From the NCBI GenBank assembly GCA_043817485.1, contig JBDRGX010000040.1, positions 1 to 12,094 on the forward strand: a stretch of 12,094 nt of DNA, read 5' to 3'. Position 1 is the stretch's first letter, and each line of letters opens with the position of its first letter. Under the pieces are notes generated by a model that saw only the letters and a list, made by a program, of their open reading frames with translations, had not been told where the DNA came from and ran no database searches. This DNA comes from JBDRGX01 sp043817485 [NCBI: bacterium] (GTDB lineage Bacteria; JBDRGX01). Positions 7,148-12,094 of the stretch are shown here, piece by piece. The translations under genes and the position numbers were made by a program.

Positions 7148-7648
7148 TTATTTCCTTTTTTGTTCTAAAACATTTTTTATTTCTTCAAATAAATATTTTT
7201 CTACTTGCCCATCACTTTTAATTTTTTTCCATACAGGATTTTTCATTTGAGGAGAATCCATCAATTCTTCTATTTCTGCCATAATAATTATTTGTGTTTC
7301 TAATAAAGAAGCTTTTTTAATTTTAATAATTGTTAATGCTTTTTTTGTTACTTTTTTATCATCTTTACAAAGAGAACCATCTTTTTCTAAAGGTAAAGTA
7401 ATAATAGATGTATAAGTTTCTGGTGATTCTTTCTGAAAAATTTTAAATTTTGCATTTAAAGCCCAATTTTTATGTAGTGTCAATAAATCTAAAAAACCTT
7501 CCCAAACTTCTTTAGTTTTATAATTACAAATATTTACAGTAGGAATAGATTCAAGAGAAGCACAATTAATAAATAAAAAAGAAAAAAATATTAAAAATAA
7601 TATAAAAAAAAGAGCTTTTTTATTATTTTTTTGAAAAATTTTTCTCAT
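7148..7648 (-). CDS. Putative small lipoprotein of unknown function
   Basis: I do not recognise this 166-residue protein. It starts with a basic stretch (RKIFQKNNKK) and a strongly hydrophobic helix (about 12-27). The helix ends in LFIN-C29, which resembles a signal-peptidase II lipobox with an unusual asparagine before the cysteine. If processed, the mature protein would be about 138 residues, mostly polar and lysine-rich, containing a beta-rich middle (about 60-110) and a helical tail. The ATG directly follows the TAA of the beta-helix gene, and its own stop lies 3 nt before the GHMP gene, so all three are surely co-transcribed. No clear Shine-Dalgarno precedes it, so translation probably depends on coupling. 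A role in the envelope is inferred only from the signal sequence. Confidence 0.7.
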   Translation of the reverse strand: MRKIFQKNNKKALFFILFLIFFSFLFINCASLESIPTVNICNYKTKEVWEGFLDLLTLHKNWALNAKFKIFQKESPETYTSIITLPLEKDGSLCKDDKKVTKKALTIIKIKKASLLETQIIIMAEIEELMDSPQMKNPVWKKIKSDGQVEKYLFEEIKNVLEQKRK

Positions 7649-8350
7649 TTACACTTTTCTTTCTACTATTATTTGAGTTTGTCTTAATTTTACAATAGAA
7701 TTGGGCTTACAATAACCACGCCAAGAAATACCAGTATATACAATAGTATTAGGTCCTATAATAGTACCTGGATTAAGTACAGCATTACAACCAATATCAC
7801 AACCATCTCCAATAATAGCACCAAATTTTATTAAACCAGTATTATATTTTTGTCCTTCTATGTCTACAATTATTGGATCACTAATTAATTTTACATTAGA
7901 AATTTTAACTCCAGCACCTAAATGAGCACGAAATCCTAAAACACTATCTCCAACATAAGCAAAATGAGGAACATTTGCTTCATTAAACAAAATACTATTT
8001 TTGATTTCACAACTATTACCTAAAATCGCTCCATCTCCAAGAATAACATTTTCTCTAATATACGCTCCATTTCTTATCTCGCATCCTTTGCCAATAATAG
8101 CAGGACCTTTTATCATTGCTCCATGTTCAACAATTGTTTCTTCATCTATAAAAACATTTTCTCCAATATAAGGATTGCCTATTAATTTTCCTTTATTGGC
8201 TGGGGTAAGATGAGATTTGATATATCCTTCAATCTTAGGTAAAACTTCCCAAACATATTGAATATTTTTAAAAAGTTCTAAACAAGGACATTTAGAAAGA
8301 TCAAAAAAATTTTCTGGCTTTAACAATTTTTTAAACTCCTTATAATCCAT
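7649..8350 (-). CDS. Left-handed beta-helix protein, GlmU acetyltransferase-like
   Basis: The 233 residues have a short helical N-terminus (1-55) and then hexapeptide repeats of the left-handed beta-helix type (about 56-205; IGxxxxI units such as IGNPYIGENVFI and IIGKGCEI). The segment VPHFAYVGDS (127-136) followed by LGAGVKISNV (144-153) mirrors the GlmU acetyltransferase active region, with H129 matching its catalytic histidine. It lacks the GlmU nucleotidyltransferase domain. An acetyl-CoA-dependent sugar-phosphate acetyltransferase is therefore plausible, and such proteins are often labelled as sugar-nucleotide pyrophosphorylases. It leads the three-gene cluster. The start is uncertain: the ATG at 8350 has no ribosome-binding site, while a TTG at 8326 follows AAGGAG by nine bases and would give a protein beginning MLKPENFFDLS. 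Confidence 0.8.
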   Translation of the reverse strand: MDYKEFKKLLKPENFFDLSKCPCLELFKNIQYVWEVLPKIEGYIKSHLTPANKGKLIGNPYIGENVFIDEETIVEHGAMIKGPAIIGKGCEIRNGAYIRENVILGDGAILGNSCEIKNSILFNEANVPHFAYVGDSVLGFRAHLGAGVKISNVKLISDPIIVDIEGQKYNTGLIKFGAIIGDGCDIGCNAVLNPGTIIGPNTIVYTGISWRGYCKPNSIVKLRQTQIIVERKV

Positions 8351-8368
8351 ATTTTGAAAATTAAAAGT

Positions 8369-8397
8369 TTTTTATTTATTTTTTTCTCTTTTGTCAA
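8369..8397 (-). promoter_or_regulatory. Candidate promoter for the beta-helix/lipoprotein/GHMP cluster
   Basis: On the minus strand a perfect TTGACA (8397-8392) is followed after 17 nt by TAAAAA (8374-8369), a 4/6 match to TATAAT. Transcription would start near 8362. That leaves about 12 nt before the ATG at 8350, but a normal leader before the alternative TTG at 8326. AT-rich background makes the -10 box weak evidence. Confidence 0.45.
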
Positions 8398-8458
8398 GAA
8401 ATTCTCAATAATTTTAAAAAAACTTCAATTTTAAAAATTCTAATTTATTTTATAATAT

Positions 8459-8486
8459 TTGACAATTTTTTTAAACTCATTATTAA
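8459..8486 (+). promoter_or_regulatory. Candidate promoter for uppP
   Basis: A perfect TTGACA (8459-8464) is followed after 16 nt by TATTAA (8481-8486). It lies about 30 nt upstream of the uppP ATG and back to back with the minus-strand promoter candidate, making a divergent promoter region in the 166-bp gap. The -35 is convincing and the -10 is moderate. Confidence 0.5.
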
Positions 8487-8516
8487 TGATATTTTAAAAC
8501 AAAAAAATGGAAAAAA

Positions 8517-9308
8517 ATGGAAAATTTTAAAATATTATTTTTAGGACTTATTCAGGGTTTAACAGAATTTTTACCTGTTAGTAGTTCTGCTCATCTTGTT
8601 TTTGTGCAAGACTTGTTAAATATTTCAGAAAAAGGTATTATATTAGAAGTATTTGTTCATTTTGGAACTCTTTTAAGCATAATAATTGTTTTTTTTCCAG
8701 ATTTAAAAAATATTTTTTTATCTTGCATTAAAAAAGAAAAATATGGTTTATCTATGTTGTTTTTCATTTTAATTGGATCTATTCCTGCTGGATTAATAGG
8801 TATATTGTTTTCTGATTTTTTAGAAAAAATTTTCAATAGCACTTTATGCACATCTTTATTATTAATAATTACGGGTTTTATTCTTTTTTTAACTAAATTT
8901 TTAAAAAATAATGCTAATAATGCTAATATAACTTGGAAAAATGCTCTTATTATTGGTGTTTCTCAAGCAATTGCTATTTTGCCAGGTATTTCAAGATCTG
9001 GAATAACAATTAGTACTGGACTTTTTTGTAAGTTAAAAAAAGAACTTGCTTATAAATTTTCTTTTCTTTTATCTATTCCAGCAATTTTAGGAGCTACTTT
9101 TTTAAAACTACCTGATATTTTTACCGATAAAATTAGTGATTTTAAAATACTTCCTATTTTAGGAGCTACTTTTATATCTTTTATTGTTGGATATTTTAGC
9201 TTACGATATTTATTGCATTTAGTAAAAAATTCAAAATTATACTATTTTAGTTATTATTGTTGGATAATAAGCATTTTTATGTTATTAAAAGAATTTATCA
9301 AATTTTAA
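8517..9308 (+). CDS. uppP: Undecaprenyl-diphosphate phosphatase (BacA/UppP)
   Basis: UppP removes a phosphate from undecaprenyl diphosphate in the inner membrane, recycling the lipid carrier used for peptidoglycan and other surface glycans; it also confers bacitracin tolerance. The 263 residues carry both signature motifs: QGLTEFLPVSSSAHL (13-27, with E17) and PGISRSGITIS (156-166, with R160). About seven to eight membrane helices are visible, and the length is typical. The ATG is preceded by a weak GGA-type site in an A-rich leader with a duplicated AAAAAAATGG (8501-8510 and 8511-8520); the first copy's ATG is out of frame. The next gene starts 21 nt after the stop, so the two are likely one operon. 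Confidence 0.96.
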   Translation: MENFKILFLGLIQGLTEFLPVSSSAHLVFVQDLLNISEKGIILEVFVHFGTLLSIIIVFFPDLKNIFLSCIKKEKYGLSMLFFILIGSIPAGLIGILFSDFLEKIFNSTLCTSLLLIITGFILFLTKFLKNNANNANITWKNALIIGVSQAIAILPGISRSGITISTGLFCKLKKELAYKFSFLLSIPAILGATFLKLPDIFTDKISDFKILPILGATFISFIVGYFSLRYLLHLVKNSKLYYFSYYCWIISIFMLLKEFIKF

Positions 9309-9329
9309 TAAATATTGTTGAAGGAAATA

Positions 9330-9884
9330 ATGGAACATATATTACATTTTTTACAACCTATTCCAAATGAAATAAAAACTTTAATGATTGCTACTTTGCC
9401 ACTTGGAGAATTAAGAATTTCTATTCCTTTAGCTTTATTAAAATTTAAACTTCCTATTTGGGAAGCTTTTTTTCTTTCTATTATAGGAAATATGTTACCA
9501 GTTATTCCTATTTTATTATTTTTAGAAAAAATATCTTTATTTCTTAAAAAATATAAATTTTTTGACAGACTTTTAAATTGGTTTTTTGATCATACAAGAA
9601 AAAAAAGTGATTTAATAGAAAAATATAAAACTATTGGACTAATGCTTTTTGTGGCTATTCCTTTACCAGCAACAGGTGCTTGGACTGGCGCTGTAGTTGC
9701 TTTTTTATTTGGAATTAAATTTTGGCATGCTTTTTTTGCTATTTTATTTGGAGTAATTATTGCTGGTATTATCGTTACTATTTTAACTAAATTAGGTTTT
9801 ATTGGTGGAATAATTATAGCAATTGTTTTAATGACTTTAGTTGGAATTAGCTTTTGGAATTTTTTTAAAATAAATAAAAATTAG
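9330..9884 (+). CDS. COG2426-type small multidrug export membrane protein
   Basis: The 184-residue membrane protein matches the family annotated as putative small multidrug exporter (PF06695/COG2426). Its two signatures are LPLGELRISIP (23-33) and PLPATGAWTGA (about 110-120), with four to five hydrophobic helices around them. Transport function is a database label with little direct evidence. The start is the ATG at 9330, four bases after AAGGA; a TTG five codons earlier lies before that site and is not favoured. The gene follows uppP by 21 nt on the same strand, suggesting a shared transcript and perhaps a role linked to the membrane or envelope. Its TAG overlaps the stop of the convergent hydrolase gene. 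Confidence 0.85.
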   Translation: MEHILHFLQPIPNEIKTLMIATLPLGELRISIPLALLKFKLPIWEAFFLSIIGNMLPVIPILLFLEKISLFLKKYKFFDRLLNWFFDHTRKKSDLIEKYKTIGLMLFVAIPLPATGAWTGAVVAFLFGIKFWHAFFAILFGVIIAGIIVTILTKLGFIGGIIIAIVLMTLVGISFWNFFKINKN

Positions 9885-9893
9885 CGATTTTTA
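9875..9893. terminator. AT-only hairpin spanning two convergent stop codons
   Basis: TAAAAAT (9875-9881) and ATTTTTA (9887-9893) form a 7-bp stem with loop TAGCG, centred on the overlapping ends of the two convergent genes. It is symmetrical with A- and T-runs, so it might act as a weak bidirectional terminator. The stem has no G-C pairs, which makes this tentative. Confidence 0.25.
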
Positions 9894-10528
9894 GATAAAA
9901 AAGATAAAATTTCATAAGCAATTACTCTGTGTCCTAAAATATTAGGATGAACACCATCTTCTATGAAAAGTTTTGATTTATTTTTATATTTTTCAAAACT
10001 TGCAAAAATATCTATCATTTCTAATTTTTCTTTTTTAGCAATTTCTTTTACTGTTTGAGCATATTCATCTATTATTTTTTCCCACACAAAATGTTTTACA
10101 AGACTTCCAATCACTATTGTTGGAGTCATTAAAATTATTTTTGCATTTGTTTCTTTTTTTATAAGATTACAAATAATAGTTAAATTTTGACAATAATATT
10201 TTAAAGAAACTAATTGAACTTGTTCACTAAAACGAATACAACTATCATTTACTCCTAACATTAGAAAAACTTTATTTGGATTTTTAGAAATTACATCGTT
10301 TTCTATTCGCTTAAGAGCATGAACTGTGGTATCTCCACTAACACCAGCATTTATAATTTTTATTTTATTAAGATGAGATATTTCAAAAAACAACTGCTTT
10401 ATAATATTTACAAAACCACAAGAATCTGCAGTAATAGAATCTCCAAAAAAAATTAAATTATTTTCTGACAATAAATTAATTTTTTGAGATATTTTTTTAA
10501 GGTTATTTAATGTATATATTTTTTCCAT
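9881..10528 (-). CDS. SGNH/GDSL-family hydrolase
   Basis: The 215-residue protein shows the ordered SGNH blocks. FFGDSITAD (27-35) holds nucleophile S31, NAGVSGDT (60-67) supplies an oxyanion glycine, GVND (92-95) contains N94, and DGVHPNILGH (191-200) holds catalytic D191 and H194. The family hydrolyses esters of lipids, acyl-CoAs or acetylated sugars. No signal peptide is seen, so a cytoplasmic esterase acting on acylated sugars or lipids is likely, but the substrate is open. A GGAG box lies eleven bases upstream of the ATG. The gene follows cysK after about 155 nt and converges on the COG2426-type gene with a 4-nt overlap of stop codons. Confidence 0.88.
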   Translation of the reverse strand: MEKIYTLNNLKKISQKINLLSENNLIFFGDSITADSCGFVNIIKQLFFEISHLNKIKIINAGVSGDTTVHALKRIENDVISKNPNKVFLMLGVNDSCIRFSEQVQLVSLKYYCQNLTIICNLIKKETNAKIILMTPTIVIGSLVKHFVWEKIIDEYAQTVKEIAKKEKLEMIDIFASFEKYKNKSKLFIEDGVHPNILGHRVIAYEILSFLSKNR

Positions 10529-10683
10529 TTTTTAAAAATCTCCTTTTTTTACGAAAAAATAAAATAATGGTATCTAATTTATTTTTTATTTCCAAAAAGT
10601 AAATAAATAGCAAAAACCAAAACATCTAAAAACAATAGTCAAATTCTTGTAAATTAATAATTAAAAATAAAAACTTTTAAAAT

Positions 10684-11616
10684 TTATGTAGTAAAAAATT
10701 GTTCCATACTAAAATATCTTTCTCCTGTATCAGGAAAAATAACAACTACAAGTTTTCCTTTTCCTAAATCTTTAGCTATTTTAAGTGCAGCAAAAGCAGA
10801 TGCTCCAGCAGAAAAACCAACTAATAAGCCCTCTTCTTTAGCTAAACGCTTACTAGTACAAAATGCTTGATTATCTTCTACTGTAATTATTTCATCAATT
10901 ATTTTTTTATTAAGAACTTTAGGAATAAATCCTGCACCTATTCCTTGAATTTTATGAGAACCGGGTTTTTTACCTGAAAGCACTGCTGAATTAGATGGTT
11001 CAACGGCTATTATTTTTATTTGAGGATTTTTTTTCTTAAGAATTTCTCCTACTCCAGTAATTGTTCCACCTGTTCCTATTCCCGATACAAAAGCATCTAA
11101 TTTACCATCAGTAGCTAATAATATTTCTTGTGCTGTAGTTTTTCGATGTATTTCTGGATTAGCAGGATTATCAAACTGTTGTGGCATAAAAGCATTTTTT
11201 GTTTTTTTTACAATCTTTTCAGCTTCTTTTATTGCTCCAGTCATACCTTCAATAGCCGGAGTTAAAATTACCTCTGCTCCATAAGATTTCAATAAAAGTA
11301 TTCTTTCTAAACTCATGGATTCTGGCATAGTTAAAATACATTTATATCCTTTTACTGCAGATATCATTGCTAATCCTATCCCAGTATTTCCTGAAGTTGG
11401 TTCAACAATTATAGAATTAGCTTTTAATTTTCCTTTTTTCTCTGCATCTTCAATCATAGAAAGACAAATTCTATCTTTTACACTTCCTCCAGGATTAAAA
11501 AATTCTAATTTAGCATAAATTTCTGCAAAATCTTTTTCAACAATTTTTTTTAATTTTACCATTGGTGTAGAACCAATTAATTCTAAAACATTTTCTGCTA
11601 CCAATTTAGTAAACAT
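10684..11616 (-). CDS. cysK: Cysteine synthase A (O-acetylserine sulfhydrylase)
   Basis: CysK makes L-cysteine from O-acetylserine and sulfide using pyridoxal phosphate in the cytoplasm. The 310 residues have the usual length and all key motifs: SVKDR (45-49) with the PLP lysine K47, the substrate loop TSGNTG (74-79), QFDNPANPEIH (147-157), the phosphate-binding GTGGT (181-185), GFSAG (267-271) with S269 contacting the PLP ring, and PDTGERY (295-301). The ATG is preceded by AAGGG six bases upstream. No cysE lies beside it. A cystathionine beta-synthase-type relative is less likely because the length and QFDNPANPEIH motif favour CysK. Confidence 0.96.
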   Translation of the reverse strand: MFTKLVAENVLELIGSTPMVKLKKIVEKDFAEIYAKLEFFNPGGSVKDRICLSMIEDAEKKGKLKANSIIVEPTSGNTGIGLAMISAVKGYKCILTMPESMSLERILLLKSYGAEVILTPAIEGMTGAIKEAEKIVKKTKNAFMPQQFDNPANPEIHRKTTAQEILLATDGKLDAFVSGIGTGGTITGVGEILKKKNPQIKIIAVEPSNSAVLSGKKPGSHKIQGIGAGFIPKVLNKKIIDEIITVEDNQAFCTSKRLAKEEGLLVGFSAGASAFAALKIAKDLGKGKLVVVIFPDTGERYFSMEQFFTT

Positions 11617-11681
11617 TATTTTCCCTTCAATAAAAAATATTATTTTTATTGCTAATTATTTTTTTCAAAATATAAAATTAA

Positions 11682-11710
11682 AATATTCATATAATACTAT
11701 TCTGTGTCAA
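11682..11710 (-). promoter_or_regulatory. Candidate cysK promoter
   Basis: On the minus strand TTGACA (11710-11705) is followed after 17 nt by AATATT (11687-11682), a 4/6 match to TATAAT. This places the start site near 11675, about 60 nt upstream of the cysK ATG. The -35 is perfect. No T-box, S-box or other recognisable sulfur-responsive leader is seen between them. Confidence 0.4.
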
Positions 11711-11842
11711 GATAAAATTAAAAAAGTTTGTAAAAAAAAATACATGGGATACAGATATTAATGAATTAAAGTTTATGAAAGAAATTTTAGTTAAACAAAT
11801 AAAAAAAATAGTAAGAATAAAAATAAATAAAATCAAAATATT

Positions 11843-11870
11843 ATGTTTCTCTTCAAAAAAAGAGAAACAT
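11843..11870. repeat. Perfect 11-bp hairpin in intergenic region
   Basis: ATGTTTCTCTT (11843-11853) pairs with AAGAGAAACAT (11860-11870) around a 6-nt CAAAAA loop. There is no T-run after it on the plus strand and only mixed AT sequence after it on the minus strand, so terminator function is doubtful. It directly precedes the GTAGGGG repeat region. Confidence 0.55.
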
Positions 11871-11893
11871 GGGACTTTCTGAGGAAACTGGAA

Positions 11894-11933
11894 GTAGGGG
11901 CAATTCATAAATTGCTCTCTACACGACCCCTAC
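11894..11933. repeat. GTAGGGG...CCCCTAC palindromic intergenic repeat
   Basis: GTAGGGG (11894-11900) is matched by CCCCTAC (11927-11933). Inside it, GCAATT (11900-11905) pairs with AATTGC (11910-11915) around CATA, and G-U pairs could extend that inner stem to nine. This resembles GTAGGGGCAATTCAT-type palindromes that I recall as dispersed repeats in many bacterial genomes. The right half looks degraded or carries extra bases. The same core occurs at 143-160. The stretch is clearly richer in G+C than its flanks. Confidence 0.55.
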
Positions 11934-11975
11934 AATCTCCAATTATTTTGGATAATTTTCTTAATAATTTAATAA

Positions 11976-11989
11976 ATGGTAATTACCAT
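11976..11989. promoter_or_regulatory. Candidate operator, 14-bp perfect palindrome
   Basis: ATGGTAATTACCAT is a perfect palindrome lying about 100 nt upstream of the ribosome-binding site at the right window edge. Its size and symmetry suit a dimeric repressor or activator. The regulator is unknown, and a chance palindrome in AT-rich DNA cannot be excluded. Confidence 0.35.
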
Positions 11990-12023
11990 GTAAAATCATC
12001 AACCAACATCATATTTTTTATTC

Positions 12024-12029
12024 TTGACA
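12024..12029 (+). promoter_or_regulatory. Possible -35 box for the downstream plus-strand gene
   Basis: A perfect TTGACA lies about 57 nt upstream of the edge ribosome-binding site. The -10 partner is unclear: TTAAAA at 17-nt spacing is poor, and TATGAT (12042-12047) is only 12 nt away. Only the -35 box is reported. Confidence 0.3.
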
Positions 12030-12085
12030 AGAGATGAAAAATATGATTAAAAAAATAACATTATTAATAAAAATTATTAAGAGAT

Positions 12086-12092
12086 AAAGGAG
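12086..12092 (+). promoter_or_regulatory. Ribosome-binding site for a gene just past the window
   Basis: AAAGGAG two bases from the right edge is a strong Shine-Dalgarno sequence. A plus-strand gene almost certainly starts within about ten bases outside the window, so the structured region to its left is its 5' control region. Confidence 0.65.
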
Positions 12093-12094
12093 TA

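Larger units (their letters stand above)
11617..12094. other. Non-coding region between cysK and an off-window gene
   Basis: No convincing gene lies here. It holds the cysK promoter candidate, an AT-rich stretch with nothing recognisable (about 11711-11842), the 11-bp hairpin, the GTAGGGG palindromic repeat, the 14-bp palindrome, a -35-like box and the edge ribosome-binding site. Short frames on both strands run across these repeats and have low-complexity translations, so they are not called. Confidence 0.7.

Noticed and set aside
8657-8851. Minus-strand reading frame inside uppP
   Set aside because: It is fully antisense to a well-supported conserved gene and its translation is lysine-rich and featureless.
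11315-11518. Plus-strand reading frame inside cysK
   Set aside because: It is a shadow of conserved cysK codons on the opposite strand.
11617-11704. Sulfur-responsive riboswitch or T-box upstream of cysK
   Set aside because: The leader of roughly 60 nt is AT-rich and too short, with no conserved T-box or SAM-type core visible.
11687-12037. Short frames on both strands (minus 11687-11908, plus 11843-12037)
   Set aside because: They cross the hairpin, the GTAGGGG repeat and the candidate operator, and their translations are low-complexity without motifs.

Overview
The window is very AT-rich (well under one third G+C by eye) and comes from a bacterium with a Gram-negative-looking, anaerobic gene set. 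It holds a complete Rnf operon, Shine-Dalgarno-led genes with many TAA stops, lysine-, asparagine- and isoleucine-rich proteins, and a lipoprotein-like gene. I cannot fix the phylum. The galactokinase-like and beta-helix proteins remind me of families from PVC-type and candidate-phylum genomes, but that is recollection and no search was run. The strong AT bias and tight gene packing would fit a streamlined or host-associated genome.

Layout. Positions 1-358 are non-coding and hold two inverted-repeat elements. Positions 359-5116 (minus strand) carry a six-gene Rnf operon in the order rnfC-D-G-E-A-B. The first five genes are coupled by overlapping or near-abutting stop and start codons; rnfB follows after 29 nt with its own ribosome-binding site and an apparent TTG start. 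A tRNA-Glu(CTC) lies 54 nt upstream of rnfC on the same strand with no terminator between them. Positions 5244-5533 are non-coding, with twin CCCC/GGGG hairpins and a TTTCG-rich tract. Positions 5534-8350 (minus) are a tight three-gene cluster: a left-handed beta-helix protein related to the GlmU acetyltransferase domain, a small putative lipoprotein, and a full-length galactokinase-like GHMP protein whose catalytic motifs are all eroded. A divergent promoter region (8351-8516) separates this cluster from a plus-strand pair, uppP and a COG2426-type membrane protein. These converge, with a 4-nt overlap, on an SGNH/GDSL hydrolase (minus), followed by cysK (minus). Positions 11617-12094 are non-coding and hold a probable cysK promoter, a perfect 11-bp hairpin, a GTAGGGG palindromic repeat, a 14-bp operator-like palindrome, and a strong ribosome-binding site at the right edge for a plus-strand gene outside the window.

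How the genes fit together. Rnf couples ferredoxin oxidation and NAD+ reduction to ion pumping across the inner membrane, and is typical of fermentative anaerobes. UppP recycles the undecaprenyl carrier for peptidoglycan and other glycans. The beta-helix, lipoprotein and GHMP cluster looks like a sugar or envelope module, but its reaction is unknown. CysK makes cysteine, which the Fe-S-rich Rnf proteins need in quantity; that link is general, not specific to this locus.

The most interesting point is the GHMP protein. It is open over 536 codons, yet its ATP-loop glycines and catalytic aspartate are replaced, which suggests a pseudokinase or a gene in decay. I see no clear new defence system or mobile system.
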